Of a stretch of 64,000 bases of DNA, positions 16,263-24,681 are shown piece by piece. Position 1 is the first letter of the stretch, and the number at the start of each line of letters is the position of its first letter. Under the pieces are notes generated by a model that did no database searches, was not told the origin of the DNA, and saw nothing but the letters and a program-made list of their open reading frames with translations. Position numbers and translations under genes: made by a program. Source of the stretch: Amycolatopsis sp. FBCC-B4732 (GTDB taxonomy: Bacteria > Actinomycetota > Actinomycetes > Mycobacteriales > Pseudonocardiaceae). The stretch lies in NCBI RefSeq assembly GCF_023008405.1, contig NZ_CP095376.1, positions 3,744,001 to 3,808,000 on the forward strand, given 5' to 3'.

Positions 16263-17164
16263 GACCCCACCCCCCGGTACCGCACGGCCGCCGCGGTCGC
16301 GGCCAGGAAGGCGTCCTCCAGGCCGCTGCGCCGCACGAACAGCTCGTGCACGGCCACCCCGGCACGCGCGGCGACCGCGGCCACCCGGCCGGTGTCCGCC
16401 GTCTCCACGACCAGTTCGCCCGCCGTCTCCTGCCTCACGCGCAGGCCGTCGCGGGCCAGCGCCACCAGCAGCACGCTGGGCTGTGAGGCGCGCACCACGA
16501 CATCGGCCCGCGCGTGTTCCCGCACGAACTCCTCCAGCGGCCCGGCCGAGACGAGCCGCCCGGCGCCGATCACGATCACGTCCTCCGCGAGCAGGGACAC
16601 CTCGGCGAGCAGGTGCGAAGACGCGAGGATCGTGCGCCCCTCCCCCGCCAACCCGCGCAGCAGATCCCGGATCCACCGCACTGCCTCCGGATCCAGGCCG
16701 GTGGCCGGCTCGTCCAGGACCAGGTACTCCGGGTCGCCGAGCAGCGCCGTGGCCAGGCCGAGCCGCTGCTTCATGCCGAGGCTGAAGCGGCCGGCGGGCC
16801 GGTTCGCGGCCGACTCCAGCCCGACGGCCGCCAGGACCTCCCGGACCCGCCGGGCGGGCAGGCCGCCGCCCGCGGCGACCATCCGCAGGTGCGCGGCGGC
16901 CGTCCGCGCCGGGTGCACCGCGGCGGCGTCGGTGAGCACGCCGACCGTCCGCAGTGGACCGGGGACGTCCGCGTAAGCCCGCCCACCGAACGTGGTCCGG
17001 CCCGCGCCGCGGGTCAGGCCGAGCATCAGGCGGATGGTCGTCGACTTGCCGGCGCCGTTGGGGCCGAGGAAGCCGGTGACGACGCCGGGCCGCACGGTGA
17101 ACGAAAGCCCGGAGACGCCGGTGCCGCCGCGGTAGGTCTTGGTCAGCCCCTCCGCGACGATCAT
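16259..17164 (-). CDS. ABC transporter ATP-binding protein (drug-export type)
   Basis: 301-residue ATPase. Walker A GPNGAGKST is near residue 34, the Q-loop region differs from import systems, the signature is FSLGMKQRLGLATAL, and Walker B is YLVLDEPATGLDPEAVRW. The C-terminal extension of about 80 residues is typical of DrrA/CcmA-like exporters. It overlaps the PLDc_N gene upstream (ATGA) and the permease downstream (GTGA). Confidence 0.93.
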   Translation of the reverse strand: MIVAEGLTKTYRGGTGVSGLSFTVRPGVVTGFLGPNGAGKSTTIRLMLGLTRGAGRTTFGGRAYADVPGPLRTVGVLTDAAAVHPARTAAAHLRMVAAGGGLPARRVREVLAAVGLESAANRPAGRFSLGMKQRLGLATALLGDPEYLVLDEPATGLDPEAVRWIRDLLRGLAGEGRTILASSHLLAEVSLLAEDVIVIGAGRLVSAGPLEEFVREHARADVVVRASQPSVLLVALARDGLRVRQETAGELVVETADTGRVAAVAARAGVAVHELFVRRSGLEDAFLAATAAAVRYRGVGS

Positions 17165-17409
17165 CGGCGGGCCGGCAGGTAGGCGTCACGCCGGCCGACC
17201 GCGAACCACAGCAGGCTGCCGAGGAACGGCGCGCAGAAGGCGAAGATCACCCAGACGAGCTTCATGCCCCCGGTCAGCCGCGAGCCGAGGATGCTGACGA
17301 GCGCGGACAGGAACAGCACGACGAAGGCCAGCACGACGGCGCCGGTCAGGCCGAGCAGGAGCCACGACCAGGTTTGTTCGTGGCCTTGGACCAAGTCGGC
17401 CGGGTGCAT
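17161..17409 (-). CDS. PLDc_N domain membrane protein
   Basis: 82-residue protein with two hydrophobic helices (WLLLGLTGAVVLAFVVLFLS and MKLVWVIFAFCAPFLGSLLW) and the GMKLVWVIFAFCAPFLGSLL...GRRD pattern of the phospholipase D-nuclease N-terminal (PLDc_N) family. Here it is a stand-alone membrane peptide. AAGGAGA precedes ATG 17409. It heads the five-gene operon and overlaps the ATPase by 4 nt. Similar small proteins often accompany ABC exporters, with unknown function. Confidence 0.85.
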   Translation of the reverse strand: MHPADLVQGHEQTWSWLLLGLTGAVVLAFVVLFLSALVSILGSRLTGGMKLVWVIFAFCAPFLGSLLWFAVGRRDAYLPARR

Positions 17410-17527
17410 CGGTTCTCCTTGTGACGACGGGAAAGGCGACACGTCCATGATCGCTCTTCCCCGAGGCACGCACATCGGGAGTCCGGAGGACCCGGGGTCA
17501 TCAGAAAGTACTACTCCGGACCGGGCG

Positions 17528-17548
17528 CTTGTACGGCTCTTGTACGGC
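17528..17548 (+). promoter_or_regulatory. direct repeat upstream of the secreted hydrolase
   Basis: CTTGTACGGC occurs at 17528-17537 and 17539-17548, an 11-bp spacing (about one helical turn), 40 bp before the start codon. It could be an activator site. Confidence 0.35.
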
Positions 17549-17589
17549 CGCCCCCGACCATCGGCCGCACAAAGCGTTCTGGAGGACTC

Positions 17590-18540
17590 GTGAGAACCAC
17601 ACTCAAGGCCGCGGTCGCCACCATCGGCCTGGCCACCGCACTCACCGGGCTGGCCGCCCCCGCCGCGCAGGCCGCGTCGGCCTACCCGGTTTCGACCACA
17701 GTGGACGGCCGGACCGTCAAGGACCCCGGCGTCGCCGTCGGTGCGCAGCGCATCGCGAACATGTACCCGGCGGGCACCTCGGTCACCCTGGCCTGCCAGG
17801 ACACCGGCCCGGCCTACGGCGGCAGCAGCGTCTGGGACCTGACCACCGACGGCCTGTGGGTGCCCGACGCCTACGTCAAGACCGGCTCGACGTCGATGGT
17901 CGCGCCCCGGTGCACGACCCCGCACGCCTTCCCGGCCAAGGCCGACCTCGACGGCCGCGCGCACAAGGGTGACGCGGCCGGCGCGACGGGCAGCGTCGCC
18001 GACAAGTACCTCACCGGCGCTGCGGTGCCCGTGGTCTGCCAGGCCACCGCGTCGGACGAGATCTGGGACTTCACCGCCGACAACCTGTGGGTGCCCGACG
18101 CCTACGTCAAGACCGGCACCGACGGCTTCGTCGGCGGCGTCCCGCACTGCGACACCGACGGCCTCGAGCCGGGCGGCTCGACGTCCGCCGCGGACCCGCG
18201 GGCCGACAGCGCGATCGCGTTCGCCAAGGCGCGGCTGGGCCACACCGACTGGAACAACCAGTGCGAGCTGTTCGTCGAACGCGCCTTCGGCACGAGCGGC
18301 CGGTTCGCCAGCGCCACGACGCACTACCAGTGGCAGAAGAGCAACGGCCGGATCCACACCGGCTCGGTCGCCCCGGCCGGCGCGGCGGTCTTCTTCACCA
18401 GCACCACCAGCAACGGGCACATCATGCTCGCGCTCGGCGGCGGGGTCGCGATCAGCACCGGCCCGTCGGTCTACCGGACGAGCACCTACGCGCAGCGCTC
18501 CGACTACCTCGGCTGGGCCTACGTCCCGTCGAGCTGGTGA
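17590..18540 (+). CDS. secreted NlpC/P60-like cell-wall hydrolase with two SH3-like repeats
   Basis: 316-residue exported protein. The signal peptide is followed by two copies of an SH3-like module of about 75 residues, each ending with WVPDAYVKTG (near residues 94 and 172). The C-terminal domain has a candidate catalytic Cys in NNQCELFVERAFG and His in SNGHIMLALGG, the order seen in NlpC/P60 or CHAP-like peptidases. It probably cleaves peptidoglycan stem peptides outside the cell. GGAGGA precedes GTG 17590. The duplicated module likely binds wall polymer, inferred from position. Confidence 0.75.
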   Translation: MRTTLKAAVATIGLATALTGLAAPAAQAASAYPVSTTVDGRTVKDPGVAVGAQRIANMYPAGTSVTLACQDTGPAYGGSSVWDLTTDGLWVPDAYVKTGSTSMVAPRCTTPHAFPAKADLDGRAHKGDAAGATGSVADKYLTGAAVPVVCQATASDEIWDFTADNLWVPDAYVKTGTDGFVGGVPHCDTDGLEPGGSTSAADPRADSAIAFAKARLGHTDWNNQCELFVERAFGTSGRFASATTHYQWQKSNGRIHTGSVAPAGAAVFFTSTTSNGHIMLALGGGVAISTGPSVYRTSTYAQRSDYLGWAYVPSSW

Positions 18541-18630
18541 ACGGATACCGCCCATCCGGCGAAGGCTGTTGCTCTTCCACCTGTCCGGCACGACGATGAG
18601 CCGGGCACCGATCGGACTCTTGGGGGTCAG

Positions 18631-19827
18631 ATGAAACTGCGCCATCGATGGACCAGGGCCGCGCTCGCCGCCGGCGTGCTCGCGGGCCTGCTCGCCGCTC
18701 CCCCGGCCGCGCTCGCCGCCGCGGGACCGACCACCCTCACCGCGAGCCAGTACACCCTCGCGGCGAACTACAACCAGTTCGACACCGTGAACAACGCGCT
18801 GGTCTCGACGCTGGGCACGGCGGCCGTGCACACCGTGATGGAGAACGCGAACCACGACCGCACCGCCCTGCCGTCGTCGTTCTCCGTGTCCGGTCTGTCC
18901 GGCGGTTTCCGCTTCGACAGCGGCGACAACTCCGACTGCGCGAACTACCCGCAGGGCATCACCACCAGCCGGGACGCGGTCGGCACGGCCAACAGCGGCA
19001 ACTACGACGGCCACCAGCTCGTGCTGGTCAGCTGGTACACCAAGGACGGCTGCGACGGCGCCCAGCAGCGCAGCCGGATCACGCTGGTCGACTGGGACGC
19101 CACCTACCCGAACGCCTACCGCAAGGTCCTGCTGGTCGAGCCGACCGGGACCGCGGCGGCGCCGGACTTCAAGGACATCCCGATCCACGCGGGCGGCGTC
19201 TCCTGGTACGGCGACTACCTCTACGTCGCCGACACCGGGAAGGGCATGCGCGTGTTCGACATGCGCAAGATCCTCAAGACGAACACCGGCGGGACCGCCG
19301 ACCAGATCGGGCACCAGAGCGGCAGCACGTACTACGCGCACAACTACGCCTACGTCCTGCCGCAGGTGGGGTCGATCACGTCGAAGACGACGTCGGGCAC
19401 GAACCTCGCGTGGTCGTCGATCTCGCTCGACCGGGTCAGCAAGTCGATCGTGATGACCGAGTACACCTGCCCGTCGGGCTGCACGGACTACCCGAACCGG
19501 GCGCCGCGGGCGATCCGCTACCCGTTCGCCTCCTCCGGCGTGTTCGCCGCCACGACCACGGCGAGCCAGGCGCTGCAGCTGCCCTGGTACAAGCTCAACG
19601 GCGTCGCGTCGCACAACGGCCGCTGGTGGTTCAACTCCTCCGGCCAGAAGCAGCTCTACTACTGGAAGCCGGGCGCGAGCTCCTCGACGTTCGCGTGGGT
19701 GGGCAGCGGCGAGAGCATCTCCTACTGGGAGGACGACACCGCCGCGGACCTGCTGTGGTCGCTGCAGGAGGGCGCGGGCAACCGCAACGTCTTCGCGGTC
19801 ACCCAGGCCACCTACGGCGGTGGCTGA
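18631..19827 (+). CDS. secreted protein of unknown function
   Basis: 398-residue exported protein with a Sec signal (RHRWTRAALAAGVLAGLLAA, cleavage after ALAAA). The body has repeating strand-like blocks (IPIHAGGVSWYGDYLYVADT, MRVFDMRKI, YYAHNYAYVLPQVG, WWFNSSGQKQLYYWKPG) suggestive of a beta-propeller. Four cysteines could form two disulfides (DNSDCANY, KDGCDGAQ, YTCPSGC). I recognise no catalytic motif. GGGGGTCAG lies before ATG 18631. It lies 90 bp after the NlpC/P60-like gene in the same direction and ends with a strong hairpin. Confidence 0.75.
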   Translation: MKLRHRWTRAALAAGVLAGLLAAPPAALAAAGPTTLTASQYTLAANYNQFDTVNNALVSTLGTAAVHTVMENANHDRTALPSSFSVSGLSGGFRFDSGDNSDCANYPQGITTSRDAVGTANSGNYDGHQLVLVSWYTKDGCDGAQQRSRITLVDWDATYPNAYRKVLLVEPTGTAAAPDFKDIPIHAGGVSWYGDYLYVADTGKGMRVFDMRKILKTNTGGTADQIGHQSGSTYYAHNYAYVLPQVGSITSKTTSGTNLAWSSISLDRVSKSIVMTEYTCPSGCTDYPNRAPRAIRYPFASSGVFAATTTASQALQLPWYKLNGVASHNGRWWFNSSGQKQLYYWKPGASSSTFAWVGSGESISYWEDDTAADLLWSLQEGAGNRNVFAVTQATYGGG

Positions 19828-19863
19828 GGTAGCCTGACCACATCGGACGATTCGGACAGCACA

Positions 19864-19896
19864 GCGACCCGAGGCGGTACCGCCGCCTCGGGTCGC
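19864..19896 (+). terminator. terminator after the secreted protein gene
   Basis: Perfect 14-bp stem GCGACCCGAGGCGG / CCGCCTCGGGTCGC with a 5-nt loop. It also lies inside the open frame of the next possible gene. Confidence 0.75.
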
Positions 19897-19910
19897 TGCT
19901 TGCCGTCCTG

Positions 19911-20186
19911 TTGTTCCTCGGCGGCGCCCCGGCGGTCCAGCCGTGGGCACCGGCCCCGCACGGCCCGGCGGTGGCCACCGCGCCTTCGCACGACCTGATC
20001 TCGGTCCGCCCGGCCGTCCCGCGCGGGCCGGCCACCACCCCGGTCCCGCCGGCGATCGCCCCGGCCCCGGCCGGCGTCGCGCCCGCCCCGAAGTGGTGGC
20101 GCGCCGAACTCCCCGGCGAGGCACTCCGGGCGGTCGCGCTCCCGACCTCGCGCTCCACCCGCGCCCCGCCGTCCTTCGCGAGCTGA
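19911..20186 (+). CDS. possible small exported Pro/Ala-rich protein, start uncertain
   Basis: The open frame 19833-20186 has strong third-position GC bias and reads like a signal peptide (RRYRRLGSLLAVLLFLGG) followed by a Pro/Ala-rich stretch ending APPSFAS. No ATG or GTG is available after the in-frame TAG at 19830. TTG 19911 is the first conventional alternative but would remove the charged n-region, and CTG codons lie before it. The frame crosses a perfect terminator hairpin. It is either a real gene with a rare start or one that has lost its start. A 55-residue membrane protein follows 59 bp downstream. Confidence 0.4.
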   Translation: MFLGGAPAVQPWAPAPHGPAVATAPSHDLISVRPAVPRGPATTPVPPAIAPAPAGVAPAPKWWRAELPGEALRAVALPTSRSTRAPPSFAS

Positions 20187-20245
20187 ACCCCCTCACACGA
20201 CGCCCCGTTCGGCGTCGTGCTCACTGCTGCGCGAAGGAAACCCCC

Positions 20246-20413
20246 ATGTCCGTTGTCGTGTTGACCCTGCTCGCCGCCACCGCCGCGGCCGCCGCCGGCC
20301 TGCTGTGGAAGATGTACCGGGCCGACGAGCCCCTGCTCGGCGGGCTCGCCATCTGCCTGCTGGTCGGGCCCGGAACGGTGCTCGCGTTCCTGCACGTGGG
20401 CCTGGCCGCCTAG
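20246..20413 (+). CDS. small membrane protein
   Basis: 55 residues with two hydrophobic helices (VVVLTLLAATAAAAAGLLW and GLAICLLVGPGTVLAFLHVG) joined by a charged turn (KMYRADEP). GAAGGAAA is five to six bases before ATG 20246. It is not recognised as a named family. It may be co-transcribed with the preceding Pro/Ala-rich frame. Confidence 0.65.
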   Translation: MSVVVLTLLAATAAAAAGLLWKMYRADEPLLGGLAICLLVGPGTVLAFLHVGLAA

Positions 20414-20492
20414 CGTCGCGTCCGTCCGGTAAGGCGCGGGCTTCGGTCCTCTTCCCTACCAGGGGACCCTTCCCTGCCGCGACAGACCGACC

Positions 20493-20952
20493 ATGGTCGC
20501 CGAGTCGATCCGCCGCCACCGAGGTCGGCTGCGCTCACGCTGGCGCAAAGCCACCCCCGCCGGACAGGCGCTGGCCGTGCTGCGTCACGACCCGCGCCTG
20601 GCCGACCTCGGCGGCGGCACGGGTGTGTCGGCCTCCACGGTGCGGCGCCGGGTCCTGAAAGTCATCGCCCTGCTCGCCGCCCGGTGCGGCCAGGCCGCAC
20701 TGCCGACATCACCGCCGCCCGCCGGCTGCGGATCCGGGAACGTCTCCACACCCGGGGCCTGACCCCGGCCGGCACAGAGACATCCGCACCACCCGCGATT
20801 GCGGTATCTGCGCTGGAGCCTGTGAGCAGATCGTGCTCACGCCCTATAAAGCCGAAGCCCGCCGGCCGCTGACGAAGGTCCAGCAGCAGGCGAACGCAGA
20901 GTTTGTCCCGGACGAACTCCGGATGGCACCGGGGCAGGCCAACCCGGCCTGA
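20493..20952 (+). pseudogene. IS5-like transposase remnant
   Basis: The first part encodes an N-terminal transposase helix-turn-helix (QALAVLRHDPRLADLGGGTG, VSASTVRRRVLKVIALLAAR). After about 200 bp of scrambled frames, the C-terminal piece EQIVLTPYKAEARRPLTKVQ (from about 20830) resembles the DDE C-terminal region (VLVPYKGK-type). The central catalytic domain is gone and no terminal inverted repeats or target duplications are visible. It also explains the gene-free stretch 20414-20995. Confidence 0.55.
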
Positions 20953-20995
20953 CCAGTGCTCGACCCGGCCGTCGGACAAGCAGCGACGCGCGCAC

Positions 20996-22822
20996 CTAGC
21001 CCAGGTCCGGCACCGGGCGGAGCTCGATCGTCGGCCCGGGCTCGTGCAGTTCGAGGACGACGATCGAGTTCGTACCCTTCCGCCACAACGGCTTCGGTGC
21101 GTACAAGGTCCGCTGCGGCCCGATCTTCCAGTAGCGGCCGAGGTTGAAGCCGTTGAGCCACACCACCCCCTTCTCCCAGCCGGGCAGGGCGACGAAGCCG
21201 TCTTCGGGGGCCGTGATGTCGGTCGTGAAGCGGTGGAACGCCGGGCCCGCGACGCTGCCGGAGCCGAAGCGCAAGCCCGACAGGTCGTCGAGCGGGAGCG
21301 GGCGGATCTCCCAGCCGAACAGCTTCTGCTGGGTGCTCATCGCGACCCAGCCGTCGATGCCCTTCCGGTCGGCGAGGTAGGGGCCGTAGTTCACCCGGCC
21401 CATCGCGTCGACCAGGATGTCCAGCCTGGTCGACGGCTTCGTCAGCGTCAGGTCCAGCGTGCCCGCCGGCCGGTTGCGGTCCAGCACGCCCAGCGGCGAG
21501 CCGTCGGCGAAGACCAGTGCCCGGTCGGCCAGGCCGTGGATGCTCAGCGGTCCGGAATGCGGGCCCTGGACCGCGGTGCGGTAGTGGATCAGGCCGGTCG
21601 CCTGCCCGAGGCGTTCCATCGGCACCGGCTGCGCGGACCGCACCGGTTTCGCCAGCGCGTCCAGGGAGTCCAGCAGCGGCACCGCACCCGAAGCCGTCAG
21701 GGTCCGCGCCGCCAGCCGGGCGGACGGGCCGGGCGCCGGCGCGACGACGCCGGTGTACTTCGTCAGCACGGGCCGCAGCGCGGCGAACTTGGCGCCCAGA
21801 TCGCCCGCCTCGCCGACCGGTGAGTCGTAGTCGTAGCTGGTCACGGTCGGCTGGTAGGTGGTGCCCGAGGTGTTGGCCCCGGCGGTGAACCCGAAGTTCG
21901 TGCCGCCGCAGGCCATGTAGAGGTTGACCGACGCGCCGGTGGCCAGCAGGGAGTCCACATAGGACGCCATCTGCGCGGCATCGCGCGTGTTGTGCTGCTC
22001 GCCCCAGTGGTCGAACCAGCCGTCCCAGTACTCCGCCATCAATGCCGGCTTGCCCGGCTGGAACGCCTTGAGCGCGGCCAGGCCGGACGCGGGATCGCCG
22101 TCGCCGGTGCCGGCCTCGAAGGTGCCCGGCAGGGAACCGAAGCGCAGGAAGAAGTCCGACGCACCGTCCGCGGCGAACAGCAGGCTCGTCATGCCCCGGC
22201 TCCGCAAGCCGTCGCGCAGGTGGGCGAGGTAGCTCGTGTCGTTTCCGTAGCTGCCGTACTCGTTCTCGATCTGGACGGCGACGATCGGGCCGCCGTGCTG
22301 GGCTTCCAGGGGCGCGAGCCGCGGGATCAGCTGGTCGTACCAGGCGTCGACGGCCTCGAGGTACGCCGGATCCGCGCAGCGCAGCTCCAGGTCCCGGTCG
22401 GCCAGCAGCCACGCCGGAAGCCCGCCGAACTCCCACTCCGCGCAGATGTACGGACTGGGCCGCACGATCACCGGGAACCCGAGCTCCCCCGCGAGCCGGA
22501 GGAACGCGGGCAGGTCGCGCCACCCGCCGAAGTCGGCGCGGCCCGGCTTCGGCTGGTGGAAGTTCCACGGCACGTACGTCTCGACGGTGTTGAGCCCCAG
22601 CGCCTTCAGCCGCAGGAGCCGGTCGCGCCACTGGTCCGGGTGGATCCGGAAGTAGTGGATCGCCCCCGACACGATCTGGAACGGCTTCCCGTCCAGCAGG
22701 AACTCTTCGCCGGACACGCTCAGGCCGCGCCGTCCCGCCGCGCCCGCCGGACCGGCCAGCACCGCGCCGGCCGTGATCGCCGCCGCGCCGCCGAGGAAGC
22801 TCCGCCTGCTCACCGCGTTCAC
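20996..22822 (-). CDS. beta-galactosidase, glycoside hydrolase family 35, Tat-exported
   Basis: 608-residue exoenzyme. A Tat signal (SRRSFLGGAAAITAGAVLAG) is followed by a GH35 TIM barrel: FQIVSGAIHYFRIHPDQWRD, NTVETYVPWNFHQP, acid/base Glu in VQIENEYGSYG (near 188) and nucleophile Glu in LMAEYWDGWFDHWG (near 264), with the family's GTNFGFTAGAN. Beta-sandwich domains complete it (WLNGFNLGRYWKIGPQ near the end). It releases terminal beta-galactose from glycans outside the cell. GTG 22822 overlaps the GH84 stop by 4 nt. It is last gene of the GH29-GH84-GH35 operon. Confidence 0.92.
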   Translation of the reverse strand: MNAVSRRSFLGGAAAITAGAVLAGPAGAAGRRGLSVSGEEFLLDGKPFQIVSGAIHYFRIHPDQWRDRLLRLKALGLNTVETYVPWNFHQPKPGRADFGGWRDLPAFLRLAGELGFPVIVRPSPYICAEWEFGGLPAWLLADRDLELRCADPAYLEAVDAWYDQLIPRLAPLEAQHGGPIVAVQIENEYGSYGNDTSYLAHLRDGLRSRGMTSLLFAADGASDFFLRFGSLPGTFEAGTGDGDPASGLAALKAFQPGKPALMAEYWDGWFDHWGEQHNTRDAAQMASYVDSLLATGASVNLYMACGGTNFGFTAGANTSGTTYQPTVTSYDYDSPVGEAGDLGAKFAALRPVLTKYTGVVAPAPGPSARLAARTLTASGAVPLLDSLDALAKPVRSAQPVPMERLGQATGLIHYRTAVQGPHSGPLSIHGLADRALVFADGSPLGVLDRNRPAGTLDLTLTKPSTRLDILVDAMGRVNYGPYLADRKGIDGWVAMSTQQKLFGWEIRPLPLDDLSGLRFGSGSVAGPAFHRFTTDITAPEDGFVALPGWEKGVVWLNGFNLGRYWKIGPQRTLYAPKPLWRKGTNSIVVLELHEPGPTIELRPVPDLG

Positions 22823-24672
22823 GCCTGCCCCCGCAGCCGGCCCAGGAGAGCATCGAGGACGCCGTCGCCGACGAGGGCCTGCCGCACGCCCCACCGGTTG
22901 GTGTCGCCGGTCTTGACCGCCGTGGCTCGCGTGACGAGGTCGTCGGCGGCCGCGGTGAGCCGGTCGGCCTTCGCCTGGTCGCCGCGGGTGGCGGCGGCCA
23001 GCGCGTCGAGGCGGGTGACCAGCGCGCCGCCCCACAGCGCGGTCGCGTCCAGCCACGGTCCGGCCTCGGCGACGAACGCACTCTGCACCCGGCCGCCGCG
23101 GATCACCCCGGCGGCGTCGCGGACGCGGACCGCGTACGCCCGGAGTTCGGCCAGGGCCCGGTGGTCCCCCGCGTTCCAGTGCCGCCAGAAGTCCGCGGCC
23201 TTCGCGGCCAGAACCGGCGCCTGCGGTTGCCACGGCGTCGGGCCGAACGTCGGGGCCAGGTGTTCGAGGTCGGCGAACACGGTCAACGCCGCCGTGGCCC
23301 GCGGGTCACCCCCGGCGAGCCGGGCCAGTGCCTGCGGCCACGACCGCTGCGGCGAATACCCGGCGTCGTTCCACGCGAAGTCCGCGGCACCGAATTCGGC
23401 GACCTCGCTGGCGGCCTCCTGGTTCATCGGGTTGGCGACGATCCCGTTGAGGTAGGCCGACAGCCCGGATTCCCGCTGCGCGTAGGGCGCGAGCAGCAGC
23501 CGACCGGCCGACTGCTCGTAGTCGTTGACCGGGTAGTTGTCCCAGAGGAACACCTTGCGACCGTACACAGTGGACACCTGCGCGGCTTCGGCCGTGGTGA
23601 CGCTCGGCGGCACGACGTCGGTCCCGGTCCACTGCACGACGACCGACGGATCGAGGTGCTCGCGCAGCTCGGTCTTGTACGGCGAATCCTTCAGGTCGCT
23701 GTACTCGGTCGGCACGGTCTGCAGCGGCCGGACGCCCTGGTGGGTCTGGCCGAACTCCTCGGTGATCGCGTTGAGCAGCGAGACCTGCGCCGCGCCCGCG
23801 GCGGCCTGGCCGGGTGCCCCGAAGGCCGCCTGGTCGGCGGCGCAGTTCCACTTCGTGTACGAGATGTCGTCGAACGGCAGCGAAAACGAACGCACGCCGA
23901 GGTCGTAGACCGCCTGGAACTTCGCTTCGACCGCGGCGACGTCGGCCGCCGAGGAGAAGCAGATCGAGACGCCGGGCGAGAGGGCGTAGGTGAATTCGAC
24001 GTGGTGGGCGCCGGCCGAGCGCACCAGCTGCCCGAGCGTGGCCAGCTCGTCGGCCGGGTACGGGTCGCGCCACCGCGCGCGCAGGTAGGTGTCGTCCTTG
24101 GCACTGTAGATGTAGGTGTTCGCCTTGACCTCGCCGAGGAAGGCGAGCTGGCGCAGCCGGTCCGCGGTCGTCCACGGCGGACCGTAGAAGCCCTCGATCG
24201 ACCCGCGCAGCGCCATGTCCGGCCAATCGCGCACGGCCGCGCCGGCGATCGCCCAGCCGTGTCCGTTCCGGACGAACAGCTGCCGCAGCGTCTGCACGCC
24301 GTAGTACTGCCCGGCGCCGTCACGGCCGCCGATCGTGATCCCGGTGCGGGACACGCTGAGCGCGTACCCCTCGGCCTGCTCCGGAACGTCGCGACCGGTG
24401 CTGCCGAGCCGGACGACCAGGCCGCGGCTCCCGGTCTTGACGCCGTGGTCGCGCAGCAACGAGGTCAGCAGGTCCTTCGCCGCCGGGTCGGTGGTGGCGT
24501 CGGTGACGAGCGCGACCGACGACGGCAGCGGCACGTCCGCGGCGGTCCGCTCGATCTGCTGCGGAGCCGGGGAAACGACCGGAAGCGCACCCCCGGCGGC
24601 GGCGGGTCCCGCCGCGGTGAGGGTGGCGGCCACCGTGACGACGGCGGCGAACAGGGCTCGGTGGCGGATCAT
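22819..24672 (-). CDS. secreted beta-N-acetylglucosaminidase/hyaluronidase-like, GH84
   Basis: 617-residue exported enzyme. After the signal peptide comes a GH84 N-terminal alpha/beta domain (LPVVSPAPQQIERTAADVPL), then the catalytic barrel: ALRGSIEGFYGPPWTTADRL, NTYIYSAKDDTYLRARWRD and the catalytic Asp pair in LPFDDISYTKW (near residue 268). The C-terminal helical region is about 470-617. GH84 works by substrate-assisted catalysis on beta-linked GlcNAc. It lies 9 bp after the fucosidase gene and overlaps the galactosidase gene by 4 nt. Together they would strip fucose, galactose and GlcNAc from complex glycans. Confidence 0.92.
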   Translation of the reverse strand: MIRHRALFAAVVTVAATLTAAGPAAAGGALPVVSPAPQQIERTAADVPLPSSVALVTDATTDPAAKDLLTSLLRDHGVKTGSRGLVVRLGSTGRDVPEQAEGYALSVSRTGITIGGRDGAGQYYGVQTLRQLFVRNGHGWAIAGAAVRDWPDMALRGSIEGFYGPPWTTADRLRQLAFLGEVKANTYIYSAKDDTYLRARWRDPYPADELATLGQLVRSAGAHHVEFTYALSPGVSICFSSAADVAAVEAKFQAVYDLGVRSFSLPFDDISYTKWNCAADQAAFGAPGQAAAGAAQVSLLNAITEEFGQTHQGVRPLQTVPTEYSDLKDSPYKTELREHLDPSVVVQWTGTDVVPPSVTTAEAAQVSTVYGRKVFLWDNYPVNDYEQSAGRLLLAPYAQRESGLSAYLNGIVANPMNQEAASEVAEFGAADFAWNDAGYSPQRSWPQALARLAGGDPRATAALTVFADLEHLAPTFGPTPWQPQAPVLAAKAADFWRHWNAGDHRALAELRAYAVRVRDAAGVIRGGRVQSAFVAEAGPWLDATALWGGALVTRLDALAAATRGDQAKADRLTAAADDLVTRATAVKTGDTNRWGVRQALVGDGVLDALLGRLRGQA

Positions 24673-24681
24673 GGCTCCCTT

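Noticed and set aside
20414..20995. intact insertion sequence
   Set aside because: Only N- and C-terminal transposase pieces remain; no terminal inverted repeats or target duplications.
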